The notes under the pieces are model-generated. The model did not search any database, was not told the DNA's origin, and saw nothing but the letters and a program-made list of their open reading frames with translations. From Streptomyces sp. GQFP (lineage in GTDB: Bacteria; Actinomycetota; Actinomycetes; Streptomycetales; Streptomycetaceae), in the NCBI RefSeq assembly GCF_021545335.1, contig NZ_CP089312.1, positions 1,426,001 through 1,490,000 of the forward strand: a stretch of DNA of 64,000 bases, in the 5' to 3' direction. Both the position numbers and the translations under genes were made by a program. Shown one piece after another: positions 8,385 to 17,988 of the stretch. How positions within the stretch are numbered: position 1 is the first letter of the stretch; each line of letters opens with the position of its first letter.

Positions 8385-11300
8385 TCAGAGGAGCGAGGAC
8401 AGACCGCTGGTGATCGAGGACACGAGTTCCTTGCCTTCCTCCGCGACCTTGTTGACCACGGGGGCCACCTTCTTGGCGACGGGGACGACCCACTTGGACT
8501 GGCCGTACGTGACCAGACCCAGGGCGGCACGGCCGGCGGACTCGATGAACGGGCCGCTGGTGAAGCCGTGTTCGATGCCGGTGAAGATGGCGCCGAGCGC
8601 GCCGGCGCCCATGGACACGTAGCCGAAGAACGCGGCGACCGGGGCCAGCGGCGGGAAGACCAGGCTGGCGAGGCCCAGTCCGGCGCCGATGAGTCCCGAG
8701 GCGACGCTGACGGTGTTGAAGGCGTCGGCCCACCAGCCGGCGTCCGACCACCAGTCCTCCCTTTCCGGTCCTGTGCCGTTCTCGTTGACGTCGTCGTGGG
8801 TGCCGTTGTCGGCCGGGTCACTCCCGCTGTCCCGTTCCTGCTGCGCCTTCTCGGCGGCGTCACGGGCCTCCTGGACGATCTCGGCCTGACGCAGCTGGAC
8901 GGCGATGGCGCGGGCCTGGCTGGCCGCGGCCGACGCCTCCGCCTCGGACTTGCCCGCGGCGAGCTGGGACGCGCGGGCACTGGCCGCCGAGGCCTGCGCG
9001 CTGTAGGAGGAGTTCAGTGCCGAACGGGCCGAGTCGATGGCCTTGTTGGCGGAGTAGTTCGCCGAGCGGGACGCTCCGCGTGCGGTCGCCGCCGCCGCCT
9101 TCGCCTGGTTCGCCGAGGCCTGTGCGTCGGCGGCCGACCTGTCCGCGGCGTCGGCGTTCTGCTTCGCCTGCGTGGAGTACTGGTCGGCCTGCTGCCCCGA
9201 GGCCAGTGCCTTGTCTGCCCACTCCTTCGCCTCGGCGGCGGCCTGACGGGCGTCCGCTCCCGCCTTCGACGCCAGTTCCGCGTTCTGCTGCGCCGTGTAG
9301 GCGATCTTGGCTGCGGCGGCGATCGCCCCGCGGACCGCGGCGATGTGGGTGGCGGAGTCGTGGTCGAGCTGGGCCGCCGCGTACTGCACGACCTGGACGA
9401 AGTTCCGGCGCATCCACGTCGGTCCCTCCAGGGCGACCTCCGCGTACGCCTTGGTGTACTCGCCTCCGGTGGTCACCAGCGTCGCGGTGGTGACGGCGTC
9501 GTCCTCCCGGATCGCGTCCGGGTAGGTCTTGTCGAAGAACTTCTGCAACGCCTCCGGGGTGTTCGCGTCGAGCGCGTCGTTGGCCGCCTTGGTGACGGCC
9601 TTGCCGGGCTTCTGGTCGAGGATGCGGCCGATCTGCACACGGTTGTCGTCCTGCGAGGAGCGGATCACCCCGGAGGTGATGAAGTCGCCCACCGCCGAGG
9701 CGCTGCCGCTCGCCAGCGCCGCGTGCGCCGCCTCCGCGATGGCGGGGCTGGAGATCTGGGCGATGTAGAGGACCGTCTCCCGGTCGTCCTGGTGCTGGGC
9801 GATGCCCCGGTCCAGGTCGACCCAGGACAGTACGTCGTTGTCGCCGCCGGCCAGGGCGAACTGGGCGGCCTCCCGCGTCCAGGCGCCCTTGGCGGTGAGC
9901 AGACCGGTGGCTGCCTTGCGGCCGAGCGTGGCGGCGAGGGCCAGGTCGCCGGCGTTCCAGAGGGCGTCCTCGGCCGCGGCGATCAGGTCCTTGACGGCCT
10001 GCGCGGTCTGTTCCTCCTGCGCGCGCTTGTTCTCGTACTCGGCCCGCTCGACCGCCTCGACCTGGGACAGCTGCAGGGCCTCGTCCAGGCCCTGGAGCTT
10101 CTCCTGTTCCAGGCGCGCCAGTTCGGCCTCCCGCGCCGCCTGCTCCACCGCGATCGCGTCGGCGACGGCCTTGGTGGCGGTGTTGGCCGCCTTGACGGCC
10201 TCGGCGGCATGGGCGGTGGACCTGTTGGCGTAGTCGATGGCCTGGCCCGCGTACTTCACGGCCTCGTCGGCGGCGTCGGCCGCCTTCTCGGCGTGGTCGG
10301 CGGCCGAGTTGGCGGCATCGCGCGCGACCCTGGCCGCCGTGGCGGCGGTGTGGGCGAGGGCCTGCGCGGTGGAGGCGGCGTTGGTGGCGCGGTTGGCGGC
10401 GGTGGTCGCGATCTGCGCCTGGCGCTTGGCCTCGGCGGCCTCCGACTGGGCCGCTCCGGCCGCGGCGGCGGCCTGCGCGGAGGCGTTCGCGGCGGCAGCG
10501 GCGTTACGGGCGGCGGAGGCCGCCGAGTTACCGGCGGCGACGGCCTGTTCGGAGGCGGCCGCCGCGTACTCGGCGGCCTTGGAGGCGGCACGCGCCTTGG
10601 CGGCGGAGTTGCGGGCGGCGACCGCGGCGTTCTTGGCGGCCTCGGTCTTCGAGGCGTCCTTGGACGCGGCGATGGCGGCGCTGTACGCGCGGGACGCGGC
10701 GCCGCCGGCGGTCGACGCGGCCTGGGAGGCTGCGGCAGCCGCCCAGGAGGCGCGGCGGGACGCGGCCACGGCGGCATTGGAGGCGTTGATGGCATTACGG
10801 GCGGCGTTCGCCGCGCCCTGGGCGGCGCTGGACGCCTTGCGGGCGGCCGCCGCGGACTTCTGTACGTCCTCCTTCGCGGCGGCGGCCTCGGCCGCGGCCT
10901 TCTCCGCCGCTTCCTTGGCCTTCGCCGCCGCGGTCTGGGCCCGCTCGGACGCCTCGACGGCCAGGTCGGTCTCGGCCTGGGCGCGCTTGCCCTCCCGCTC
11001 GACCACCGCGACGAGTTCCTCGATCGTCGCGGTCTCCTGGTCGCGGGCGCGTGCGATGTGCTGGCCGGTGTCGAGGAACCACTGGACCTCCGTCGCGGTG
11101 CCGTTCAGGGCGCGGCTCGCGTACTTCTGCACCTCGGGCCCGACCTTGAGCAGCATGGCGGTGACCTGGGTCCGCGCGTCCTCCAGCCGGGCGGTGAACT
11201 GACCCTCCGTGAGGAAGTCCTCCAGCGCCTTCTGCGTGCCCGTCGCCAGGGCGGCGGACGCGTCCCGCTTGACCGCCTTGTCGCCGGTGGCGGACACGGT

Positions 11301-11744
11301 GGAGGCCGCCACACGCAGGTCCTCCAGGAGGGCGGGCTTGAATCCCTCGGTGAGGAAGGCGGCGATGGTGCTGTCGCCGTTGTCGAGTGCGGCGACGGCC
11401 TCGCGGCGCAGGCCCTTGCCCGAACGGGCGAGGTAGCTGACGATCGCGACGCGGTTGTCCTCCACCGTCACTTTCGGCAGCGTCTCGGTGAGGAAGGTCC
11501 GGATGTCGGCGTCGGTGCCGGCGAGCGCGTAGGTCGCCGCCGCCCGGCCGGCCTTCCCGGCCGCCAGCCAGGCCCTGACGACCTTCGCCCGGTCGGTGTC
11601 CGGCAGCGCGAGCGCCTCGGTCGCGGTGTCCGCCTCGGTGGCGGCGCGGGCTACGGGAGCCAGGGCGAGCGGCGAGGCCGCCGCGGCGGTGACTGCGGCG
11701 AGTGTGCCGAGGAGCCGTCTACGACTCCAGAAAATGGTCTGCAT
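8385..11744 (-). CDS. Exported ALF-repeat, alanine-rich coiled-coil protein
   Basis: A 1119-residue protein with a Tat-like leader (SRRRLLG at 7-13, cleavage near ARA34). Residues about 50-260 and 640-850 hold ALF-type short repeats (A-L...G......FL..G pattern with DNRVAI/DLRVAA segments). Between and after them are long Ala-rich coiled coils (about 290-620 and 860-1000). The last 100 residues are a hydrophobic Gly/Ala module (GLIGAGLGLASLVFPPLAP...) followed by an amphipathic lysine-rich tail. ALF-repeat proteins are known in Streptomyces but uncharacterised. Shape and export suggest a surface fibre or toxin carrier. The ATG at 11744 has GAGGA about 12 bases upstream. Confidence 0.7.
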   Translation of the reverse strand: MQTIFWSRRRLLGTLAAVTAAAASPLALAPVARAATEADTATEALALPDTDRAKVVRAWLAAGKAGRAAATYALAGTDADIRTFLTETLPKVTVEDNRVAIVSYLARSGKGLRREAVAALDNGDSTIAAFLTEGFKPALLEDLRVAASTVSATGDKAVKRDASAALATGTQKALEDFLTEGQFTARLEDARTQVTAMLLKVGPEVQKYASRALNGTATEVQWFLDTGQHIARARDQETATIEELVAVVEREGKRAQAETDLAVEASERAQTAAAKAKEAAEKAAAEAAAAKEDVQKSAAAARKASSAAQGAANAARNAINASNAAVAASRRASWAAAAASQAASTAGGAASRAYSAAIAASKDASKTEAAKNAAVAARNSAAKARAASKAAEYAAAASEQAVAAGNSAASAARNAAAAANASAQAAAAAGAAQSEAAEAKRQAQIATTAANRATNAASTAQALAHTAATAARVARDAANSAADHAEKAADAADEAVKYAGQAIDYANRSTAHAAEAVKAANTATKAVADAIAVEQAAREAELARLEQEKLQGLDEALQLSQVEAVERAEYENKRAQEEQTAQAVKDLIAAAEDALWNAGDLALAATLGRKAATGLLTAKGAWTREAAQFALAGGDNDVLSWVDLDRGIAQHQDDRETVLYIAQISSPAIAEAAHAALASGSASAVGDFITSGVIRSSQDDNRVQIGRILDQKPGKAVTKAANDALDANTPEALQKFFDKTYPDAIREDDAVTTATLVTTGGEYTKAYAEVALEGPTWMRRNFVQVVQYAAAQLDHDSATHIAAVRGAIAAAAKIAYTAQQNAELASKAGADARQAAAEAKEWADKALASGQQADQYSTQAKQNADAADRSAADAQASANQAKAAAATARGASRSANYSANKAIDSARSALNSSYSAQASAASARASQLAAGKSEAEASAAASQARAIAVQLRQAEIVQEARDAAEKAQQERDSGSDPADNGTHDDVNENGTGPEREDWWSDAGWWADAFNTVSVASGLIGAGLGLASLVFPPLAPVAAFFGYVSMGAGALGAIFTGIEHGFTSGPFIESAGRAALGLVTYGQSKWVVPVAKKVAPVVNKVAEEGKELVSSITSGLSSLL

Positions 11745-12135
11745 ATGGGTGTCGTCCTCGTGGTTTCTTCCGGTGAGGTGAACGCGGTTCCCTGTGCAAT
11801 GGCTCGACCATACCAACGCGAGTTCACATGGCAATGAATTTGACGCATTGCCGGGAAGAGCATCGAGAGCATCCTTTGCAATTTCTTCACAAAGGCCCGT
11901 GCAACCCTTTCGGATGGTGACACGGCTCACAGCAGAGCATCAACTGACGTACGTTTTGCGGGTGTTCGAGCAGTGGACAAAGCCGGGAGAGCAAGGTGGC
12001 ATGGCGACGGCGAAGCGGCTCCCCGGATTTAGGGGGTCTTTTTCGGACGGGGGCTCCAGGTGAATTATCGGAAGCCTTCATTCCGTCTCCAGCCGCATTG
12101 GGAAACCGATCGGAAGCGACGAACTTAGGAATGCG
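11745..12135. other. 390-bp divergent intergenic region, comparatively AT-rich
   Basis: No supported gene. It separates the ALF-repeat operon (minus) from the exported-protein genes (plus) and must hold both promoters. A perfect 7-bp inverted repeat, GGCAATG (11830-11836) and CATTGCC (11846-11852), is the clearest symmetric element. Local A+T content is higher than in surrounding coding DNA, especially around 11820-11900 and 12060-12080. I cannot assign a regulator. Confidence 0.4.
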
Positions 12136-12681
12136 ATGAAGGCACGCACCACATTTACGGCGAGACTGCGGCGGAAGAGTTTCCTGGTCCGCACGCTGGG
12201 CGCGGCGACCGTCGGCGCCCTGGCGTGGGTCGCCCTGACGGCCGGTGTTCCCGGCGGTTCCGACCCCGTCTCCGGGGCGGCCACGTCGGTCGCGGACGAG
12301 GCTCCCGGGTACGCGGTCGAGGACTTCGCGTACCCGAACGCGGACAAGATCCTGGCCGAGCAGAACATCGTCCTCAAGCGCGGCGACGGCCACATCACGC
12401 TCGCCGACTGCGCGAGCGGCACCGGGCTGCTGGAGGTCTGGGCCCGCGAGCAGACCGACAAGATCTGCTTCCGGGTCGTGGGCAACTCCGGCTGGCTGAC
12501 CCTGGAGATCCCCTCGGTCTACGCCGTCAAGGGCAACGACTACACCACCGAGGTCGACATGACCGTCGGTACGGAGGAGAAGTCCTTCGACATCGAGAAG
12601 AACACCTGGACCGCCGTCGGCGAGGCCGCGGACGAGCAGGGCCGCGAACACATGCTCGTCGAGATCAGGACCTCCAAGTAG
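12136..12681 (+). CDS. Small exported protein of unknown function
   Basis: A 181-residue protein with a basic N-terminus and a hydrophobic segment (about 18-38) typical of a Sec signal or anchor. The mature part is acidic and predicted beta-rich, with exactly two cysteines (Cys92 and Cys111) that could form one disulfide. No family was recognised. AGGA precedes the ATG. It is 50 bases upstream of the FG-GAP pseudoprotease gene and probably co-transcribed with it, so the two may act together outside the cell. Confidence 0.65.
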   Translation: MKARTTFTARLRRKSFLVRTLGAATVGALAWVALTAGVPGGSDPVSGAATSVADEAPGYAVEDFAYPNADKILAEQNIVLKRGDGHITLADCASGTGLLEVWAREQTDKICFRVVGNSGWLTLEIPSVYAVKGNDYTTEVDMTVGTEEKSFDIEKNTWTAVGEAADEQGREHMLVEIRTSK

Positions 12682-12731
12682 TGCGCAGCCACGTCCACTC
12701 GCCGGACCAGCCACCAAGGAAACAGTCACCC

Positions 12732-14927
12732 ATGCGACACACCAGACCCGTGCGCCTGGCCGCACTGACCGCAGCCCTGGTCACCGCACCCCTCGCGCTG
12801 AGCGCCGTACCGGCCCACCCCGTCAGCGGCACCGCCGCGTCCGACGCCACCTACGCCTACACCGCCCGCCTCGACATCGGCGACGGGACGCGGGCCTGCT
12901 CGGGCACCCTCGTCCATGCCGAGTGGCTGCTCACGGCGACCAGTTGCTTCGCCGACAACCCGGCCGCCGACCTCACCGTGCCCACCGGCGCCCCGAAGCT
13001 GAAGACGACCGCGACCATCGGCCGCACCGACCTCACCACCACCGCCGGCCAGGTCCTCCAGGTCGTGGAACTGGTCCCGCGCACCGACCGCGACCTGGTC
13101 CTCGCCCGTCTCTCCCGGCCGGTCACCACCGCCACCCCGGTGGCCCTGGCCAGCACCGCGCCCACGGCCGGGGAGGAACTGCGCGTCGCCGGATACGGCC
13201 GTACGAAGGACGAGTGGGCCCCGCTGAAGCTGCACACCGGTGCCTTCTCGGTGGACGCCTCCGACGCGACCACCGCGACCGTGACCGGCAAGGACGGCGC
13301 CGCCGTCTGCCTGGGAGACGCCGGGGGCCCCGCGGTCCGGGTGACGAACGGTCAGGCCACCCTGGTCGCCGTCAACAGCCGTTCCTGGCAGGGTGGTTGC
13401 CTCGGCAGCGAGGCCAACGAGACCCGCACCGGAGGCGTCGCCACCCGCGTCGACGACCTGGGCGCCTGGGTCGCCGCCAAGGCAGCCGAGACCCGCGTGA
13501 CCGACTTCAACTGCGACGCCGCCGAGGACGTCGCGGTCGGCGACCCGAAGGCGTCCGTGGCCGGCCTGTCCGAAGCCGGCCTGGTCAAGGTCGTCTACGG
13601 CGCGGCCAAGGGCAGCGAGACCCTCCACCAGGACCTGTCCTACGTACCCGGTGGCGCCGAGGCGGACGACGAGTTCGGCGGTGTGCTGGCCGTCGTCGAC
13701 TACGACGAGGACGGCTGCACCGACCTGGCCGTGGGCACCCCCCTGGAGGACGTCGACACGACGGCGGACGCCGGCTGGGTGACCGTCCTCTACGGCTCCC
13801 CGGACGGACTGGGTCATGGCAAGGCCGCCCTCAACCTCCAGCAGGGCACCGGCACGGGCGCCATCAGCGAGCGCGCGTCCGAGGCGGGCGACCACATGGG
13901 GGCCGCCCTGGCCGCCGGACGGACGGCCACCGGTGAGCCGTACCTGCTGATCGGCGCGCCCGGCAAGAACCTGAAGGGGTACGTCGACGCCGGCCTCGTC
14001 TACTATCTGCGCGGGTCCGCCAGCGCCTCCTTCCACCAGGACTCCCCCGGTGTGGTGGGCGTCATCAGCGCGGGCGACGAGTTCGGTGCCGCCGTCGCGG
14101 GCTCGCCGAACCACATCGCGGTCGGTTCGCCGGGCGAGACGGTCGGCACCAGCGCCGATGCCGGCATGGTGGCGGTCCTGAAGCACGAACTGAACGCGGA
14201 CGGCATCCCCACCCCGGTGGCGAGCGTCAACCAGGACACCGACGGCGTCAGCGACGCGGGCGAGGCCGGCGACCGGTTCGGCTCGTCGCTCTCGATGGTC
14301 GCGTACCGCCCCTCCGGCGCCTCCGCCGCGACCGACTCCGTCCTCGCGGTCGGCACGCCCGGCGAGACGCTCTGGGTGGGCACCACCTCCTTCGCGCAGG
14401 CCGGGCAGGTGACCACGCTCCGGGTGACCGGGGCCGGCGCGGTCAGTGAACTGGCCACGATCCACCAGGGAACGGAGGGCGTGAACGGCGCCTCGGCGGC
14501 CGGTGACGGCTTCGGTACGCAGGTGGCCGCCGCGAACACCGCGCCGGGCTCGGTCGGCACGGCCTCGACGATGCTGCTTGCGGTCGGCGTACCCGGCAAG
14601 GACATCGGTACGGCGACGGACGCCGGCATCGTGCAGACCTTCTCGCTCCTGGGCGCACCGGGCGACTCCGACCACTGGATCGAGGCGGGCAACGGCCGCG
14701 GCTTGCCCGGCACTCCGGCCGCGTCGCAGCTCGTGGGCAAGTACCTGAACGCCACCGGCACGCATCTGTGGATCGGCATGCCGCACGGCCCGGCCGAGCG
14801 CGGCGCGATCCACGGCCTGCCGTGGTCGAACGCCATGGGCGGCACGGGCGCGACGGTGACGACGTACCAGCCCGGCCTCAACGGCCTGGCCCTGACGGGC
14901 AAGGCCTTCGGGATGGCGATCCGCTGA
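12732..14927 (+). CDS. Exported trypsin-fold pseudoprotease with FG-GAP repeats
   Basis: A 731-residue protein with a signal peptide (1-35), an S1 peptidase-like domain (about 38-250) and about six FG-GAP/integrin-alpha-like repeats (about 255-700, e.g. GDEFGAAVAGS...IAVGSPGETVG). In the S1 domain the His position is Ser71 (LLTATSCF where TAAHC is expected) and the catalytic Ser position is Ala197 (CLGDAGGPA). Only the Asp at 121 (RDLVLARL) remains. It should therefore be catalytically dead and act as a binding or adhesion module. AAGGAAA precedes the ATG at 12732. Confidence 0.8.
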   Translation: MRHTRPVRLAALTAALVTAPLALSAVPAHPVSGTAASDATYAYTARLDIGDGTRACSGTLVHAEWLLTATSCFADNPAADLTVPTGAPKLKTTATIGRTDLTTTAGQVLQVVELVPRTDRDLVLARLSRPVTTATPVALASTAPTAGEELRVAGYGRTKDEWAPLKLHTGAFSVDASDATTATVTGKDGAAVCLGDAGGPAVRVTNGQATLVAVNSRSWQGGCLGSEANETRTGGVATRVDDLGAWVAAKAAETRVTDFNCDAAEDVAVGDPKASVAGLSEAGLVKVVYGAAKGSETLHQDLSYVPGGAEADDEFGGVLAVVDYDEDGCTDLAVGTPLEDVDTTADAGWVTVLYGSPDGLGHGKAALNLQQGTGTGAISERASEAGDHMGAALAAGRTATGEPYLLIGAPGKNLKGYVDAGLVYYLRGSASASFHQDSPGVVGVISAGDEFGAAVAGSPNHIAVGSPGETVGTSADAGMVAVLKHELNADGIPTPVASVNQDTDGVSDAGEAGDRFGSSLSMVAYRPSGASAATDSVLAVGTPGETLWVGTTSFAQAGQVTTLRVTGAGAVSELATIHQGTEGVNGASAAGDGFGTQVAAANTAPGSVGTASTMLLAVGVPGKDIGTATDAGIVQTFSLLGAPGDSDHWIEAGNGRGLPGTPAASQLVGKYLNATGTHLWIGMPHGPAERGAIHGLPWSNAMGGTGATVTTYQPGLNGLALTGKAFGMAIR

Positions 14928-14950
14928 CCCGCCGGCTCCACGGGCACGAC

Positions 14951-14979
14951 GGGCCCCGGGGGGACTTCCTCCGGGGCCC
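14951..14979 (+). terminator. GC hairpin terminator after the FG-GAP gene
   Basis: GGGCCCCGG (14951-14959) and CCGGGGCCC (14971-14979) form a perfect 9-bp stem with an 11-nt loop, 24 bases after the stop codon and ahead of the sialidase gene. Confidence 0.7.
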
Positions 14980-15049
14980 ATGCCAGTAGCGTGCGTGCGT
15001 CATTGTCGTGAGCGGGAACAGATGGGCGGGACCGATGAGGGGGACGGGA

Positions 15050-17935
15050 ATGAGGGGAACCGGGCTGAGGCGCCGGATCCGAAGAACGGTGCTTCGGGCG
15101 CTGGGAGTGAGCCTGCTGGTGTCACTGGCGCTGTCGGCCCCGCAGGGCACGGCCGAACCGGGCCCGATCGAGTCGGCCGCAGCCGCGGCCGCTGATGCGG
15201 GTTCGTTCGCCGAGTCCGAGCTGTGGGACTCGACCGACGCCGACGGGTACGCCAGCTTCCATGTGCAGGGCCTGACGGTGATCCCCGCAGGAACCGTGCC
15301 GCCCGCCGGGGACGGGCAGGCGCTGGCCGAGGACGTCGTCCTCACGTTCGCCGAGGGCCGACCCGAGAAGAGCGATGCGGGACCGAAGGATCTGGTCGTC
15401 CGCCGCAGTGTGGACGCGGGGCGTACCTGGTCGGCGAGTGTGCCCGTGGTCCCGACGGATCCGGACCACAGCTGGGGCAACCCGACACCGGTGGTGGACG
15501 AACAGACGGGCCGGGTGTGCCTGTTCTACAAGGGGTCCGGCGGGACCATCTTCGTCAAGCGGAGCGACGACGCCGGAGCCAGCTGGTCGGCCCCCGAGGA
15601 ACTGACCTCGTTGTTCTCCTCGGCCCCGAACCCGTACGGCTGGACGCTGAACTCCCCGAGCCCCGGCCACGGGATCCAGCTGCGGAACGGCCGACTGCTG
15701 ATACCCGTCCAACACCGCGCTCCCGACCCCGACCCCGACTACGGCATCGACATGCTGTACAGCGACGCCCACGGCGATCCCGGTTCATGGCGGCGCAGTG
15801 CCCGGGTGCCGGTGTCCGTCTCGTACCCGGTCAACGAGAGCCGCGTCTACGAACGCGGGGACGGAGCGATCGTCCTCAACGGCCGGTGGGGCTCGGGCGG
15901 TACCCGCTACCGCATCACCGCGACGAGTACGGACGGCGGCGAGAGCTGGTCCGCACCCGTGATCGATGGCTCTACCGGACAGTTCGTCTCGGTGGACGCG
16001 AGCGTGCTCCAGTACAGTCGCGACCCGGTCGACCGGGTGCTGTTCAGCCGGCCGGACGCCTCGGCCCGGGAGAACATGACCGTTTCGGTCTCGTACGACC
16101 AAGGGGCGAGCTACCGCTACAGCCGGGTGATCAATCCGGGCGCGTCCTACTACTCGGACCTCGCCCGGTTGTCCGACGGCACGATCCTGCTGGTCTACGG
16201 CCGGGACGGCGCCGACTACACGTACCCCGAGCGCGTCTCGATCGCCCGGTTCGACCTCGAGTGGCTGACCAAGGGGCGCGACAGCCTTGCCACCGGTCCC
16301 GGACTCTCCCGGCACGAGTACGAACTGGCCACCGCACAGGCCCGTACCGACACGGGTGCCGCGGCGCCGGTCGTGTCCGACGCCAACGCGCGGGGCGGCA
16401 GGACGCTGAGGTACACGGCTCCGGAGGTCGGCGACTACGTCGATGTCCCCTTCGACGTCACGGCGGCGGGCACGTACGAGGTGGCCGTCCGGCTTCAGCG
16501 CCGCGCAGACGCAGGACAGCTCCGCGCGAGCATCGACGGCACAGCGCTCAGCCAGGGTCTGATCGACCCGACGGCGACGGTGGGCGAGGGCTACCAGCTC
16601 TACCGCCTGGGTACGGTCCCGCTGGCCGCCGGAAGCCACTCGATCCGGTTCGCCCTGGCCGGCCAGGGGCACGGCGGCGGCAGCGTCGTCACCGCCGACC
16701 AGTTGCTCCTGACCTCCGGCGGACACCCCTCCGACGCCCCGAAGGCAGTGGCGGACAACGACTTCGGCGGCGGCTTCGAGGTGGTGTCGGGCACCTGGCC
16801 CCGGGTGGAGAAGGCCGCCGGGGAGTACGGGCAGAGCCACCGCACGCATGCCGCGGGGACCGGCACCGCGAAGGTGCGGTTCCGGCCGGATGTGCCGATG
16901 AGCGGTGTGTACGAGGTCTCCGCCTGGTTCCCGCCCGGGACCGGCCGGGCATCCAACGCCTCCTACGTGATCCGCCACGCCGAGGGCCAGAGCACGGTCG
17001 CGGTGGACCAGCGGTCCGAGGGGGGACGATGGGTACGGCTCGGCGACTTCGCGTTCTCCGGCGGTGGCGGGGGCACGATCGAACTCACGGATGCCGCTGA
17101 CGGGACGGTCGCCGCCGACGCCGTACGTCTCGCCTACCGGGGCGCCGTCGCGGACAACGACTCGGCCGAGTTCGACACCGTCTCGGGCGAGTGGAACAAC
17201 GCGAGCGGAGTCGCCGGGTATTACGGCCCGAACTACCGCACCCGGCCCGCCGGTACGGGCAGCGCCGTCGTGCGCTGGCGGCTGGACGTACCGGCCGACG
17301 GGGCGTACGACGTGGCCGTCCGGTACACCGCTCACACCAACCGGGCGTCGAACGCCCCCTACGTCGTCAACCACGCCGACGGCTCCACCGTGATACCCGT
17401 CGACCAGCGCGAACGCGGAGGCCAATGGGTGTCCCTTGGCAACTTCCGGTTCACACCCGGACAACCGGCCACCATCGAACTCTCCGACGCGGCCGACGGA
17501 TACGTCGTCGCCGACGCCGTACGCACCACGCACCACGGTGTCGTCGCCGACAACGACGACGCCTCGCGCTATGAGGTGGTGTCGGGCGAGTGGAACAAGG
17601 CGACGGGAGTCGCCGGGTCCTACGGTCCGACCTACCGCACCCGGCCCGCCGGCACGGGCGGCTCGGTCGTGCGCTGGCGGCTGGAGGTGCCGACGAGCGG
17701 GAGGTACGAGGTAGCCGTCTGGTTCACCGCTCACACCAACCGGGCGTCGAACGCCCCCTACGTCGTCAACCACGCCGACGGCTCCACCGTGATACCCGTC
17801 GACCAGCGCGAACGCGGAGGCCAATGGGTGTCCCTCGGCAGCTTCCGGTTCACACCCGGACAACCGGCCACCGTCGAACTCTCCGACGCGGCCGACGGAT
17901 ACGTCGTCGCCGACGCCGTACGCCTCATCGAGTAA
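15050..17935 (+). CDS. Secreted sialidase (GH33-like) with three C-terminal golvesin-type modules
   Basis: A 961-residue exported protein. After the signal peptide (to about 36) comes a six-bladed sialidase-type propeller (about 45-400) with FAEGR and Asp boxes SVDAGRTWS, SDDAGASWS and STDGGESWS; a fourth is degenerate (SYDQGASYRY). A carbohydrate-binding-like beta-sandwich follows (about 440-560), then three golvesin/Xly-like modules, each with VADND...SGEW and ending DAADG..VADAVR. It should cleave terminal sialic or related sugars extracellularly, the modules giving surface binding. The ATG at 15050 has GAGGGGG at ideal spacing; ATG 15035 and GTG 15008 are in-frame alternatives. Confidence 0.75.
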   Translation: MRGTGLRRRIRRTVLRALGVSLLVSLALSAPQGTAEPGPIESAAAAAADAGSFAESELWDSTDADGYASFHVQGLTVIPAGTVPPAGDGQALAEDVVLTFAEGRPEKSDAGPKDLVVRRSVDAGRTWSASVPVVPTDPDHSWGNPTPVVDEQTGRVCLFYKGSGGTIFVKRSDDAGASWSAPEELTSLFSSAPNPYGWTLNSPSPGHGIQLRNGRLLIPVQHRAPDPDPDYGIDMLYSDAHGDPGSWRRSARVPVSVSYPVNESRVYERGDGAIVLNGRWGSGGTRYRITATSTDGGESWSAPVIDGSTGQFVSVDASVLQYSRDPVDRVLFSRPDASARENMTVSVSYDQGASYRYSRVINPGASYYSDLARLSDGTILLVYGRDGADYTYPERVSIARFDLEWLTKGRDSLATGPGLSRHEYELATAQARTDTGAAAPVVSDANARGGRTLRYTAPEVGDYVDVPFDVTAAGTYEVAVRLQRRADAGQLRASIDGTALSQGLIDPTATVGEGYQLYRLGTVPLAAGSHSIRFALAGQGHGGGSVVTADQLLLTSGGHPSDAPKAVADNDFGGGFEVVSGTWPRVEKAAGEYGQSHRTHAAGTGTAKVRFRPDVPMSGVYEVSAWFPPGTGRASNASYVIRHAEGQSTVAVDQRSEGGRWVRLGDFAFSGGGGGTIELTDAADGTVAADAVRLAYRGAVADNDSAEFDTVSGEWNNASGVAGYYGPNYRTRPAGTGSAVVRWRLDVPADGAYDVAVRYTAHTNRASNAPYVVNHADGSTVIPVDQRERGGQWVSLGNFRFTPGQPATIELSDAADGYVVADAVRTTHHGVVADNDDASRYEVVSGEWNKATGVAGSYGPTYRTRPAGTGGSVVRWRLEVPTSGRYEVAVWFTAHTNRASNAPYVVNHADGSTVIPVDQRERGGQWVSLGSFRFTPGQPATVELSDAADGYVVADAVRLIE
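17326..17524 (+). repeat. 199-bp near-identical duplication inside the sialidase gene (second copy 17725-17923)
   Basis: The cores of golvesin modules 2 and 3 are repeated 399 bp apart. By eye only three of 199 bases differ, two in the codons before the FRF segment and one in the next block. Module 1 (about 16744-17140) is clearly divergent. Recent duplication or gene conversion is implied. Confidence 0.85.
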
Positions 17936-17988
17936 CCGGCCCGGGAAGGCATCCACGACGGAGCGGTGCAGCAGAACACCGGCTGTGG

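Noticed and set aside
8568..11837. Very long open frame antisense to the ALF-repeat gene (1089 codons)
   Set aside because: A GC-skew shadow: Gly/Arg/Val-rich translation without domains or ribosome site, while the opposite strand has a signal peptide and recognisable repeats.
11830..11852. Inverted repeat GGCAATG/CATTGCC as a specific operator
   Set aside because: The symmetry is real, but there is no second copy in the window and no candidate regulator adjacent, so I did not list it as a regulatory site.
12726..14981. 751-codon open frame antisense to the FG-GAP gene
   Set aside because: Low-complexity Gly/Arg-rich translation only; the plus strand has clear domains.
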